NCBI GenBank assembly: GCA_035573715.1
Contig: DATLZZ010000007.1
Coordinates: 62,001-126,000 of the forward strand
DNA: 64,000 nt
Source of the DNA: JACPRL01 sp035573715
GTDB taxonomy: Bacteria; Acidobacteriota; Terriglobia; Acidiferrales; 2-02-FULL-67-57
Direction: 5' to 3'
In this document: piece after piece, positions 53,295 through 61,959 of the stretch
Layout: each line of letters starts with the position of its first letter
Position numbering within the stretch: the stretch's first letter is position 1
Position numbers and translations under genes: made by a program
The notes under the pieces: model-generated
What the model was told of the DNA's origin: nothing
Databases searched by the model: none
Seen by the model: the letters and a program-made list of their open reading frames with translations, nothing else

Positions 53295-55973
53295 CTAAAT
53301 TCTAGGCTGAGTCAGGGAGCGGGCGCAAGCCGTCAACTTCGCCCACAGGTTGGGGTAGAGCGTGGGCCGGTGGGTCTCGGTGTAGCTCCGGGCGCGCAGG
53401 CCGCCGCCAATCTTTAGCGTGATGCTGCCGTCGCGGTCGGTGCGATACACGCGCGCGCCCCGGGCGCGAAGCCGCTCGAGCACGTCGTCGTAGGGATGGC
53501 CGAAGGGGTTGGTGGCGCCGACGGAAATGGCCGCCACCTGGGGCTGGACCGCGGCGAGAAGCTCCTCGGCGGCGGCGGCGCGGCCGCCGTGGTGCGGGAC
53601 CTTGAGCGCGGCGGCCTGCAACGGCGCGCCGCTGGCGACCAGTGTCTTCTCGACTTTGACTTCAATGTCGCCCGGCAGCAGCACGCAGGTTTCTCTGCGG
53701 CACAAGCGCAGAACCAGGGAGTCGTCGTTGGCGGGCTCACGCCTGGGTTGGTAGTCGCGGGTGGGCCAGAGCACTTCGACTTGAACGTCAGCGGCGGTGA
53801 ACCGCTCGCCGCCGAGGTGTTCCAGAACCGGAATCTCGAGGTCGCGAGCCTTCTGCACAAGCCGTTGGCGCGCCCGGCTGGGCGCACCGGGCCCGAGGTT
53901 CAAGCTTCCAACCGAGAATTCTTTCAGCACGATGTGCAGCCCGGCCATGTGGTCGTGATGCGCGTGGGTGAGCCAAACGCGGTCGAGCCGCTTCAGCCCG
54001 CGGCCGCGAAGATAGGGAACGACGACGGTTTCGCCGGCCGACTCGCCGACCGTGTAGCCGCTGCCAATCTCGACCGGGCCGCGGCCGCCATCAATCAGCC
54101 AGGTTTCGCCGTTGGGGAAGCTGAGGAAGAGCGAGTCGCCCTGGCCGACATCGAGCACGGTAACTTCGAGTTCAGTGGGGTCGAGCTGGGGCGGGAATGG
54201 ATGCCCGGCAACCAGCACGGTAAGCGCGGCCAGCGGCAGCGCCACCCAACGCTGGTAGCGGTTCTTCGCTGCGGCCACCGCCAGAGCCACAAGCGCAGCG
54301 AAATAGAGCACCGTCAGCCACGGCGGCGGCGGCGGAATCCCGTAGGAGAGGCCGTAGGCGGCCGCAAAGCCGGCGACACTTAGAAGCAGAGACAACAGCA
54401 AACTCAGCAGCCAGGCCAGGGCGGCGCCGAGGAAGGACCAGCCGAGGCTCAGAAGCAGCGTGGCCAGGCCCAGGGGGACAATGAGGCCAACGAGAGGAAC
54501 AACAATGACATTGGTCAGTAGTCCCATCACTACGATCCGGTCGAAATAGACGGCGGTCAGCAGCAGCAAGCCGAGCTGGATGGCGAAGGAGAGCACGAAG
54601 AAATCCCACACGCGCAGGCCGACGCGAACGCAGCCCGCGAGCAAGTGGAGAGTAACGCGGCGCTTATCTTCTTCCTCGCGGCGCCAGAAGGCCAGCCCGC
54701 TCAGCAATTCGGCCAGGGCGCGCAGGTCGTGGCGGAACTGCACGAGGTGGGGAGCGCCGAGCTGCTCGGCGCGCTCGGGCGAATCCAGAAAGCTGAGCGC
54801 TTCGCGATAGGGCTGCGAGGTGCGCTCGATCCAGGGCATGGCGAAAAGGGCGATAAGAAAGACAGCTCCGAAGGAGAGATGAAAGCTGGGGTCGAATATC
54901 CAGTCGGGATGCAGACAGAGGACGAAGAGCGCGGCCAGCGCGGTAGTGTTGGCGAGGTGCACTTCGCGAAAAAGCAGGCGGGCGGCGAGATAGGTGGCAG
55001 CCATCCAGACGGCGCGCTCGATGGGGGGGCGGTCTTCAACCAACAAGAGGTAGAAGACCAGCGCGGCGATGGTGGCGAGCGTGGCCGCCCAGTCGGGCGC
55101 GCGCATGCGGCACAGCAGCCAGAAGAGGAACCAGGCGATGATGCCCATTTGCAGGCCGGAGATGACGAGCACGTGGTAGGTGCCGTTCTGGCGAAACTGG
55201 TCGGCGAGCTCGTGGCTCAGGAACCCGCGGTCGCCCAGCAGCATGGCGCGAACAATGGCGTTGGCGTCGGGCTCGGTCGTCGGCGGCAGAAGCGTGTCGA
55301 GCTCGGCCAGCAGGCGCGTGCGCAGCGCCTGCACGCGGGCAAGAAAAGCGTTGCCGCGGCGGCCCGGGAGTCGCGTGAGCAGCTCCGGACTCTTCAGCGA
55401 CCCTTCGAGGTAGATGTCCTGCCGCGCCAGGTAGCCGCGCCAGTCGAAGCTGCCGAGGTTCTGATGGTTGATGGGCGGGTGGACGCGGGTCAGGACTTCC
55501 ACGCGGTCGCCGTAGGCGAGCGGCGGGAGCGATGCCGCGCGTTCGTTGGAGGATGGGAAGTAGCTGAGTCGTGCGCCGCCCGAGGTTGGCCAAACGCGGC
55601 CGCCGGTTTCCAGCGTTTCGAGTTCCAGCTCATAGATGGTCGCGAAGGGCTTGCGCTCGGTGGCGCGGCGCAGCCAGCCGGTCAGGCGTACGGCTTCGCT
55701 GAAGTCGACCCGAGAAGAGTCCGCCAAGCGGTCGATTCGGTTGGCGGGAACGTCCAAAGAGTTGAGGCCGGTGGTGGCGCCGCCGAGAAGGAAGTATCCG
55801 GCGAGCGCGCAGGTGAACGCGGCGCGCAGCCAGCGCCGCCACAAGGCGGCAGTACCGGCAACCAGAGCCACGAGCGCATGAGCAAACAGCGTCCGCGGCG
55901 AATCATCTACGTCGGCGAATGCAGCTAGTCCGGCGGCGTAGGCCACCGCCAGCCAGAAGAGGGGGAACCGCAT
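53295..55973 (-). CDS. comEC: ComEC/Rec2 DNA internalisation protein
   Basis: The 892-residue protein has the ComEC order: an N-terminal membrane/DUF4131 region, the competence domain with many helices (LADQFRQNGTYHVLVISGLQMGI, ENDRPPIERA-like VEDRPPIERAVWMA) and a C-terminal metallo-beta-lactamase-like domain. The last has LDVGQGDSLFLSFPNGETWLIDGG, THAHHDHMAGL and KVPHHGGRAAAAEELL. ComEC forms the inner-membrane channel for single-stranded DNA in natural transformation; the lactamase-like domain probably degrades one strand. No pilus or comEA gene is in the window. Confidence 0.93.
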   Translation of the reverse strand: MRFPLFWLAVAYAAGLAAFADVDDSPRTLFAHALVALVAGTAALWRRWLRAAFTCALAGYFLLGGATTGLNSLDVPANRIDRLADSSRVDFSEAVRLTGWLRRATERKPFATIYELELETLETGGRVWPTSGGARLSYFPSSNERAASLPPLAYGDRVEVLTRVHPPINHQNLGSFDWRGYLARQDIYLEGSLKSPELLTRLPGRRGNAFLARVQALRTRLLAELDTLLPPTTEPDANAIVRAMLLGDRGFLSHELADQFRQNGTYHVLVISGLQMGIIAWFLFWLLCRMRAPDWAATLATIAALVFYLLLVEDRPPIERAVWMAATYLAARLLFREVHLANTTALAALFVLCLHPDWIFDPSFHLSFGAVFLIALFAMPWIERTSQPYREALSFLDSPERAEQLGAPHLVQFRHDLRALAELLSGLAFWRREEEDKRRVTLHLLAGCVRVGLRVWDFFVLSFAIQLGLLLLTAVYFDRIVVMGLLTNVIVVPLVGLIVPLGLATLLLSLGWSFLGAALAWLLSLLLSLLLSVAGFAAAYGLSYGIPPPPPWLTVLYFAALVALAVAAAKNRYQRWVALPLAALTVLVAGHPFPPQLDPTELEVTVLDVGQGDSLFLSFPNGETWLIDGGRGPVEIGSGYTVGESAGETVVVPYLRGRGLKRLDRVWLTHAHHDHMAGLHIVLKEFSVGSLNLGPGAPSRARQRLVQKARDLEIPVLEHLGGERFTAADVQVEVLWPTRDYQPRREPANDDSLVLRLCRRETCVLLPGDIEVKVEKTLVASGAPLQAAALKVPHHGGRAAAAEELLAAVQPQVAAISVGATNPFGHPYDDVLERLRARGARVYRTDRDGSITLKIGGGLRARSYTETHRPTLYPNLWAKLTACARSLTQPRI

Positions 55974-55976
55974 CGC

Positions 55977-57251
55977 TCAAGCGGCTCGTTCGAGGCGAGC
56001 CAGGCTTTCGATGTGGAAGGTTTGAGGGAAAAGGTCAATGAGCTCCAGCGAAGTCAGGCGGTAGGCAGGGAGCAGGCGCTGGAGGTCGCGAGCCAACGTG
56101 GCGGGATCGCAGGAGAGATAGATCAGGCGCGGCGGGGCAAGATTGAGAAGCGGCGAGAAAACGCCAGCGCCCAGGCCGGCGCGGGGCGGGTCGAGCACGA
56201 CGACATCGGGCTTTTCGGACGAGTTGCGGAGAAAATCTTCCACGCCCGCAGCGCGCGGCTCGACGCCCGGCGTTTCGGCGACGTTGGCGGCGAGGTCGGC
56301 GACGGCGTGCGGATTCGATTCGACTGAAATGACGCGCTGGAACTTTTCCGCCAGCGCGCGCGCGAACAAGCCGACTCCGGCGTAGAGGTCGAGGGCGAGC
56401 TTGCCTTCCAGTCCGTCCGTTACGCACGCCACCAGCAGGGGCAACAGATGGCGGTTGACCTGAAAGAAACTCCCGTGGCTGACGCGCAGCCGGTGCGCGC
56501 CGACCTGGTAGTAAATCCAGCCCAGTCCGTCGGTGTGGCGCAGGTCGGCGGCAGTTTCGTGGAACTGGACGGAGAGCAAGCCGTTGAGCGCGGTGCGCAG
56601 GTGCTCGAGCAACACGGCGCGGTCATAGGCGTGGCCGGGGGCGGTGAGCGTGAGCCAGAAAGTTTCGTCGCGGTCGTCGGCGAAGGCTTCGGCGCCGCGC
56701 AGGTTCGGCGGCAGCTTCCCCTCGCGGCTCAGGCGGTTGAGGGCGACGATGACTTGGCCGAGCTTGGGCGAGCTGACCGGGCATTGCTCGACCCCGCAGA
56801 GTTGGTGCGAGCCGGCGCGATGAAAACCGACCTGAAGCACCTGCGGCATCGCCGGGTTGGGCGCCAGCTTGAGCTGGATGCGGTTGCGATAGTTCCATGG
56901 CGGCGAGGCGTGCGCGACAAGTTCGCCGCTCCAGTCAATCTTCCCCAGGCGCCGCAGGGTTTCGCGCAGAATGTCACGCTTGAGCGCGAGCTGCTTTTCA
57001 TAGCTGAGGTGCTGGTAATGGCAGCCGCCGCAGCGCGCGAAGTAGGAGCAGCCGGGCGCGATGCGCTCGGCCGCGGCTTCCTGCACGGCGCCGGGCAGGC
57101 CGCGAATCAGCTTGCGCGACTCCTCCGTGGGAAAAACTTCGACCACTTCGCCGGGAAGAACGAACGGCACAAAAACCGGTTTGCCGGAGTGGTAGCCCAA
57201 GCCCTCGCCGCCGTAGACGAGCTTCTCGACGCGCAGAGTGAACGACTCCAC
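55977..57251 (-). CDS. rlmD: 23S rRNA (uracil-5-)-methyltransferase, RlmD/RumA-like
   Basis: The 424-residue protein has an N-terminal TRAM domain (EKLVYGGEGLGYHSGKPVFV), a 4Fe-4S cysteine set (C68, C74 and C77 in CSYFARCGGC, plus the later CGVEQCP) and a SAM-binding core (LDLYAGVGLFARALA). The catalytic end is DPPRAGLG with YLSCDPATLARDL, whose Cys attacks uracil. It methylates uridine in 23S rRNA; RlmCD-type dual specificity cannot be excluded. It starts two bases after the 248-aa gene and is followed by comEC within four bases. Confidence 0.9.
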   Translation of the reverse strand: MESFTLRVEKLVYGGEGLGYHSGKPVFVPFVLPGEVVEVFPTEESRKLIRGLPGAVQEAAAERIAPGCSYFARCGGCHYQHLSYEKQLALKRDILRETLRRLGKIDWSGELVAHASPPWNYRNRIQLKLAPNPAMPQVLQVGFHRAGSHQLCGVEQCPVSSPKLGQVIVALNRLSREGKLPPNLRGAEAFADDRDETFWLTLTAPGHAYDRAVLLEHLRTALNGLLSVQFHETAADLRHTDGLGWIYYQVGAHRLRVSHGSFFQVNRHLLPLLVACVTDGLEGKLALDLYAGVGLFARALAEKFQRVISVESNPHAVADLAANVAETPGVEPRAAGVEDFLRNSSEKPDVVVLDPPRAGLGAGVFSPLLNLAPPRLIYLSCDPATLARDLQRLLPAYRLTSLELIDLFPQTFHIESLARLERAA

Positions 57252-57253
57252 GC

Positions 57254-58000
57254 TCAGGCTCCTTCGCCCGCCGCGGGCGGCGCGGTCGAAGCGACGGGGA
57301 GGTAGAACAGACTCAGCCGCGGCAGGCCGAAGCGCTCGAAGAGTTTCTTCTGCAGGAATTGTTTCTCAATCATCGCCAGTTGCTCGGGCTTCATCTTGCG
57401 GCGGTAGGGAGCGAGGCCGCGCTCGACCTCGCGGCGCAGCGCGACCAGGTCGTCGGCGCTCGCCGCCTGCGTCAGCGCCGCCAGCAGTTTTTCTTCGAAG
57501 ACGGTCAGGTGGCGCTCCAGGTCTTCCAGGTCCTGCGCCGATTGAGTTGCGGGCTGCTCCGCCAGCGCCTCCAGCGCGCCGGCGATTTCATCGAGCGGGG
57601 CAGAGGCAGTCGCGGGAGCGTTGCGCGCGGCTTCACGCAGCGCGGCGGCGTTGGCGCGCAGGAACGCGGGCACCTCGCCGGCCACGAAGGGCGCGGCGCG
57701 CTCGCCCGGTGCCGCGCCGCCGGCTGCGGCTTCTTTGGCTTCTTCGGCGGCGTCGGCTACAGCGTCGACGCAATAAAGCAAACTCTTGATAGGCCGCCCG
57801 CGGCGCTTGGCGTCGTAGCGCTCGAAGGCGCGGTCGATTCCCTTCAGGACAACCTCAAGCGGGATGCCGGCGCGCTGCCAGGTTTCGATGACCGCCCAGT
57901 CGAGGGTGGAGACCAGGATGTGCGCGCCTCGCTTCTGCCAGAAGTACTCCTCGATTTGCGTGTAGTAGTTCAGCACGGGAACCGCCCCGTCGTCACTCAT
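57254..58000 (-). CDS. Conserved hypothetical helical protein
   Basis: The 248-residue protein starts with a conserved-looking block (VLNYYTQIEEYFWQKRG, STLDWAVIETWQRAGIPLEVV, GIDRAFERYDAKRRGRPIKSL). It continues with an Ala/Glu-rich helical middle and a coiled coil (EDLERHLTVFEEKLLAAL). I know of similar unnamed proteins but no function. It has no signal peptide or membrane segment. It heads the operon with rlmD, comEC and the 86-aa gene. A gtggat-type repeat tract lies just upstream. Confidence 0.7.
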   Translation of the reverse strand: MSDDGAVPVLNYYTQIEEYFWQKRGAHILVSTLDWAVIETWQRAGIPLEVVLKGIDRAFERYDAKRRGRPIKSLLYCVDAVADAAEEAKEAAAGGAAPGERAAPFVAGEVPAFLRANAAALREAARNAPATASAPLDEIAGALEALAEQPATQSAQDLEDLERHLTVFEEKLLAALTQAASADDLVALRREVERGLAPYRRKMKPEQLAMIEKQFLQKKLFERFGLPRLSLFYLPVASTAPPAAGEGA

Positions 58001-58011
58001 GGCGATAGTGT

Positions 58012-58047
58012 AACCACGGATGAAGACGGATGAACACGAATTTGTTA
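58012..58047 (+). repeat. 'accacggatgaagacggatg' tract
   Basis: The tract aaccacggatgaagacggat, continuing gaacacgaatttg, lies in the short divergent gap between the 248-aa gene and the glycosylase. It is the reverse-complement wording of the tracts at 7121, 33872 and 58727. Confidence 0.6.
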
Positions 58048-58081
58048 GGATGGTTACGCCCGCCCAGGAGCCTTCGAATCC

Positions 58082-58714
58082 ATGATTGATGCCCGCGCAG
58101 CGGTGACGCATCTGAAGCGAGTCGACCCCGCGATGAAGCGGGCGATCGGGCGCGTCGGGCCGTTCCGAATGGTGATGGTTCCCAACCGTTTCGGCGCGCT
58201 GGTGCGCGCCATCTTGCACCAGCAGCTGGCGCTGAAGGCGGCGCAGAGCATCACCCGGCGCTTCTGCCAGCTCTATGCTCCCGGCGACGGCCGACTCCCC
58301 TCGCCCGAAGAATTGCTGCGCACGCCGCGGAGGAAGCTGCGCGCGGCTGGGGTTTCGCCGCAGAAGATGGGTTACCTGCGCGATCTTGCGGCGCACGCCG
58401 CGAGCGGGCGGCTGCCGCTCCACCGGCTGAGACGGATGAGCGACGAACAAGTCATTGAAGTGCTCACCGACGTCAAAGGCATCGGCCGCTGGACGGCGGA
58501 GATGTTCCTGATTTTTTCTCTCGGCCGCCCGGACGTGTGGGCGGTGGACGACCTCGGCCTGCAACTTGCGGTCAAAGATCTCTACCGCCTGCGGAGGCAT
58601 CCCAGCGAAGCCAGAATGCGCGCGCTGGCCGAGCCCTGGCGGCCCTGGCGCACGGTAGCCTCGTGGTACCTGTGGCAGTGGCGCCGCCGCACGATCGGCG
58701 CCGGCCCCCTCTAG
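58082..58714 (+). CDS. AlkA-like DNA-3-methyladenine glycosylase (HhH-GPD)
   Basis: The 210-residue protein is a compact HhH-GPD glycosylase. It has the early FGALVRAILHQQLALKAAQSI segment and the helix-hairpin-helix LTDVKGIGRWTAEMFLIF. The catalytic Asp lies in VWAVDDLGLQLAV. It removes alkylated bases from DNA in base excision repair. The N-terminal domain of E. coli AlkA is absent, as in many bacterial short forms. AGGAG lies ten bases before the ATG. Confidence 0.9.
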   Translation: MIDARAAVTHLKRVDPAMKRAIGRVGPFRMVMVPNRFGALVRAILHQQLALKAAQSITRRFCQLYAPGDGRLPSPEELLRTPRRKLRAAGVSPQKMGYLRDLAAHAASGRLPLHRLRRMSDEQVIEVLTDVKGIGRWTAEMFLIFSLGRPDVWAVDDLGLQLAVKDLYRLRRHPSEARMRALAEPWRPWRTVASWYLWQWRRRTIGAGPL

Positions 58715-58726
58715 CTGCGGTAGTTG

Positions 58727-58764
58727 TTTTATCCGTGCGAATCTGTGTGCATCTGTGGTTTTAT
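58727..58764 (+). repeat. 'atccgtgcgaatctgtgtgc' tract before coaX
   Basis: The whole 58-base gap between glycosylase and coaX is essentially this tract (ttttatccgtgcgaatctgt, then gtgcatctgtggttttat). It is the best copy of the family in the window. Confidence 0.65.
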
Positions 58765-58772
58765 ATTCTTCG

Positions 58773-59579
58773 ATGCTGCTGGTGATTGACGTCGGCAACA
58801 CCAACACCGTGCTGGGGGTGTATGACGGCGAGCGGCTCGTCGCCCACTGGCGCCTGGTCACCGCACACCAGCAAACCGTTGACGAGTACGGCATCCGCGC
58901 CCGCAACCTGCTCCAGTACGCCGGGCTGGACGCGGGCGAAATCTCCGGCGTCATCATCAGCTCGGTCGTCCCGCCGCTCGACGCCACCCTGGCCGAAATG
59001 GTGCGGCGCTATTTCAAGCTCGAGCCGCTCTTCGTCGAGCCCGGCATCAAGACCGGCATCCGCATCCACTACGAAAACCCGCAGGAAGTCGGCGCCGACC
59101 GCATCGCCAACGCCGTGGCGGCGTTCGAAAAATATGGCGGGCCGGCCATCATCGTCGACTTCGGCACCGCCATCACTTTCGACGCCCTCTCCGAGCAGGG
59201 CGACTATCTCGGCGGCGTCATCACCCCGGGCCTTGGCATCGCCTCCGACGCGCTCTTCCAGCGCACTGCCCGCCTGCCCCGCGTCGCCATCACCGAGCCC
59301 GACAAAGTCATCGGCACCAATACCGTGGCCTCGATTCAGTCCGGCTTGTTCTATGGATTCCTGTCGCTGGTGGATGGCGTCATCGCCAAGCTCAAGGCGG
59401 AGATGGGCGGCCACGCCCGCGTGGTCGCCACCGGCGGCCAGGCTTCGCTGCTCGCCGGCGCCTCCCGCCACATCGAGCAGGTGGATGAGTTCCTGACGCT
59501 CGACGGCCTCCGCCTGCTCTACTCCCGCAACGCCGAACTCCCGCCCGCCACCAAGAGGAAGCCCAAGCCCCGCCGCTGA
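58773..59579 (+). CDS. coaX: Type III pantothenate kinase
   Basis: The 268-residue CoaX phosphorylates pantothenate, the first step of coenzyme A synthesis. The ATP-binding and substrate motifs are LLVIDVGNTNTVLGVYDG, ENPQEVGADRIANAVAA and IIVDFGTAITFDAL. The ATG 58773 puts DVGNTN at the expected place; there is no clear ribosome site. Its coding strand is strikingly C-rich, unlike other rightward genes on this arm. Directly behind it lies the 200-bp duplication. Confidence 0.95.
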   Translation: MLLVIDVGNTNTVLGVYDGERLVAHWRLVTAHQQTVDEYGIRARNLLQYAGLDAGEISGVIISSVVPPLDATLAEMVRRYFKLEPLFVEPGIKTGIRIHYENPQEVGADRIANAVAAFEKYGGPAIIVDFGTAITFDALSEQGDYLGGVITPGLGIASDALFQRTARLPRVAITEPDKVIGTNTVASIQSGLFYGFLSLVDGVIAKLKAEMGGHARVVATGGQASLLAGASRHIEQVDEFLTLDGLRLLYSRNAELPPATKRKPKPRR

Positions 59580-59580
59580 C

Positions 59581-59782
59581 AACTCATAGGGTTGTAATCC
59601 CGCACTGCTCGCTGGAAGGGCGGAGTTTGAACCTCGCCGCAAAGCCCGGCACTGCTCTTGGGCTTTAGCCCCTGAGGCCTTCAGCGGCTAAAGCCGACGA
59701 GAGGGAGCGACAGTGGCGGACGGGCTGAAGCCCGTCCCTTCCCACCCCAAAGCCTTTTCTTATCGGTGTGAACCTGTGCGCA
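59581..59782 (+). repeat. Copy 1 of a 200-bp tandem direct repeat
   Basis: The unit is a chain of hairpins: ggcggagtttgaacctcgcc (mutated stem), GGCTTTAGCC / GGCTAAAGCC (perfect 10-bp stem) and GGACGGGC-TGAA-GCCCGTCC. It ends in a tatcggtgtgaacctgtgcg tract. The unit starts one base after the coaX stop. From 59649 on it is identical over 134 bases to copy 2. Confidence 0.9.
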
Positions 59783-59783
59783 C

Positions 59784-59982
59784 AACTCATCGCGTTGTCA
59801 TCCCGCACTCGCTGGAAGGGCGGGGTTTGAACCCCGCCGTAAAGCGCGGCACTGCTCTTGGGCTTTAGCCCCTGAGGCCTTCAGCGGCTAAAGCCGACGA
59901 GAGGGAGCGACAGTGGCGGACGGGCTGAAGCCCGTCCCTTCCCACCCCAAAGCCTTTTCTTATCGGTGTGAACCTGTGCGCA
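59784..59982 (+). repeat. Copy 2 of the 200-bp tandem direct repeat
   Basis: It has the same hairpin chain, with a perfect first stem GGCGGGGTTT-GAA-CCCCGCC. Differences from copy 1 are confined to the first 65 bases (a 3-base gap and a handful of substitutions). The birA stop codon lies 18 bases beyond its right end, after catccgtggtttcaaag. No gene is present in the 421-base gap. Confidence 0.9.
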
Positions 59983-60000
59983 TCCGTGGTTTCAAAGTCT

Positions 60001-61005
60001 TCACGCTTCTCGGACGTCGCCGGCCAGCACCGGCACGGTCTGGCCATCATCGCGGCGGACGAGCAGGCAGCCCATTGCATCCAGCCCGGCGGTGGCCCCG
60101 TTGATTTCTTCTCTCGGCGTGGTGACGCGGACCCGTTTTCCGTAGGCGTAGCTTGAAACTTCGCCAAATCGAGTAATCAGCGGGGCTGCCCCCTCTTCGA
60201 GCAATTGGTTGTAGTAGCGGTCAAAGGCGCGCAGCAGCCCGACCACAATCTCCAGCCGCGAGTAGGTGCGCAAGCCGGCGCGGCGCAGCGACGTGGCGAT
60301 GGACTCGAGTTCCGCCGGCAGCTTGGTGTGATTCACGTTGATCCCGATGCCCACCACCACGTGCCGCAGCCGGTCGGCCTCGGCTTGCATTTCAGTCAGG
60401 ATGCCGCAGAATTTTTTCCCATTAACGAGCAGGTCGTTCGGCCAGCGCAGGTCAACACTGAGTCCGGTGGCATTCACCACCGCGTCGCGCGCCGCCAAGC
60501 CGGCGGCCAGCGTCAGCAGCGGCGCCTGCTGCAGCGCCAGCGCCGGTCGCAACAGCACGGAGAGATAAATGCCGCTGGTCTTCTCGGAAAACCAGTTGCG
60601 GCCCAGCCGGCCGCGCCCGGCGGTCTGCTCTTCGGCGACCACCAGCGCGCCGTGGGGCTCGCCGTCGGCGGCGAGCTGCAAGGCAACCGAGTTGGTCGAG
60701 TCGGTGCGGAAGAAATGATGGATGCGGCGGGCGTAGGGCGTGCCTTCCAGCCGCTGGCGAAGAAGCTGCGGAACCAGAATGTCCGGCGTGGTCTCGAGCT
60801 GGTAGCCGGTCTTCGGGTGGCCCTTGATCTGAACCCCGAGCCCGCGCAGCTTCTGGACCCAGTGCCAGACCGCCGAGCGGCTGACGCCGACCTGGCGCGC
60901 GATTTTGGCGCCGCTCAGCACCACCATCGGGTGCTCGGTCAGCAGCGCCAGCAGCTTGTCGATGCGCCGGTCGGTGGAGGCGATGGGCGCGGTGCGTTTG
61001 GCCAT
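60001..61005 (-). CDS. birA: Bifunctional biotin--[acetyl-CoA-carboxylase] ligase / repressor
   Basis: The 334-residue protein has an N-terminal winged helix (VVLSGAKIARQVGVSRSAVWHWVQKLRGLG), so it may also repress transcription. The ligase core has TDSTNSVALQLAADG, EEQTAGRGRLGRNW (biotinyl-AMP loop) and NDLLVNGKKFCGILTEM. The C-terminal SH3-like domain closes the protein. It attaches biotin to acetyl-CoA carboxylase. I chose ATG 61005; a TTG at 61056, next to the nadC stop, would add FLFPFSIFVFSSLPF encoded by repeat-like DNA. Confidence 0.93.
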   Translation of the reverse strand: MAKRTAPIASTDRRIDKLLALLTEHPMVVLSGAKIARQVGVSRSAVWHWVQKLRGLGVQIKGHPKTGYQLETTPDILVPQLLRQRLEGTPYARRIHHFFRTDSTNSVALQLAADGEPHGALVVAEEQTAGRGRLGRNWFSEKTSGIYLSVLLRPALALQQAPLLTLAAGLAARDAVVNATGLSVDLRWPNDLLVNGKKFCGILTEMQAEADRLRHVVVGIGINVNHTKLPAELESIATSLRRAGLRTYSRLEIVVGLLRAFDRYYNQLLEEGAAPLITRFGEVSSYAYGKRVRVTTPREEINGATAGLDAMGCLLVRRDDGQTVPVLAGDVREA

Positions 61006-61056
61006 AAAAGGCAAAGACGAAAAGACGAAGATAGAAAACGGAAACAAGAAATGCAA
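61006..61056 (-). repeat. 'aaggcaaagacgaaaagacg' tract between nadC and birA
   Basis: The plus strand reads aaaaggcaaagacgaaaaga then cgaagatagaaaacggaaac. It fills the whole gap between the two genes and is the same style as at 1604 and 17600. Confidence 0.5.
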
Positions 61057-61956
61057 TCAGGCCCCGTGCTCGCCCGCCGGGATGAGGTCGAAGCCGATGT
61101 CGACCGCGGGGGCCGAGTGCGTGAGCGCGCCGACGGAAATGAAGTCCACGCCCGCCTCAGCATAGTCGCGGATGTTTTCCAGCGTAACGCCGCCGGAGAC
61201 CTCCACCGCGGCGCGGCCCTGAATGAGGCGCACGGCGTGGCGGACTTCGTCGGGCGTCATGTTGTCCAGCAGCAGCACGTCGGCGCCGGCTTCGAGTCCC
61301 TGGCGCACTTCCGCCTCGTCCCGCACCTCCGCTTCAATCTTCTGCGCCGCGCCGTAGCGCGCCCGCGCGCGCCGCACCGCTTCGCCCACGCCCCCGGCCA
61401 GGCGCGCGTGGTTGTCCTTGATGAGCACGGCGTCATAGAGCCCGAAGCGGTGGTTCGCGCCGCCGCCGACCCGCACCGCGTAGCGCTCCAGCAGGCGCAG
61501 CCCGGGCGTGGTCTTGCGCGTATCGAGCAGGCGCGCGCGCGTGCCTTCCAGGCGCAGGACGAAGCGGCGGGTCAAGGTGGCGATGCCGCTCAGGCGTTGC
61601 AGGAAGTTCAGCGCGGTGCGCTCGGCGCGCAGCAGGGCGCGAGCGTTGCCGCGCACCTCCGCCAGGACCCCGCGGGCCACCAGGGCGCCCTCGGCTGCCA
61701 CCGGGGTGAAGCCGATGCGCGGGTCGAGCAACTCGTAGAGCCGCTCCACCAGCGGCAATCCGGCGACCACCAGCGCGCCCTTGGCGAGAAACGAGCCGGT
61801 GGCGTCGAGGTTCTCAGGGACGGTTGCGTCGGTGGTGAGGTCACCCGGGCCCAGGTCTTCGGCCAGCGCCCGCTCCAGGATTTCGGTGATTTCCTTCGAC
61901 CGCCAGTCCAAGCTCTCTCCGGGACGAACCGCAGCGGTCTCACGGGTGGCGCTCAT
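61057..61956 (-). CDS. nadC: Nicotinate-nucleotide pyrophosphorylase (quinolinate phosphoribosyltransferase)
   Basis: The 299-residue protein converts quinolinate and PRPP to nicotinate mononucleotide in NAD synthesis. It shows EDLGPGDLTTDATVPENLDATG, LNFLQRLSGIATLTRRFV, LLDTRKTTPGLRLLERYAVRVGGGANHRFGLYD and IKDNHARLAGG, the classic NadC blocks, given here as separate segments. It ends with VDFISVGALTHSAPAVDIGFDL. It begins three bases behind valS and is followed by birA on the same strand, so valS, nadC and birA are likely one operon. Confidence 0.95.
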   Translation of the reverse strand: MSATRETAAVRPGESLDWRSKEITEILERALAEDLGPGDLTTDATVPENLDATGSFLAKGALVVAGLPLVERLYELLDPRIGFTPVAAEGALVARGVLAEVRGNARALLRAERTALNFLQRLSGIATLTRRFVLRLEGTRARLLDTRKTTPGLRLLERYAVRVGGGANHRFGLYDAVLIKDNHARLAGGVGEAVRRARARYGAAQKIEAEVRDEAEVRQGLEAGADVLLLDNMTPDEVRHAVRLIQGRAAVEVSGGVTLENIRDYAEAGVDFISVGALTHSAPAVDIGFDLIPAGEHGA

Positions 61957-61959
61957 CGC

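Noticed and set aside
59581..59982. The tandem repeat considered as a CRISPR array or insertion sequence
   Set aside because: There are only two long copies without spacers, no transposase frame and no terminal inverted repeats.
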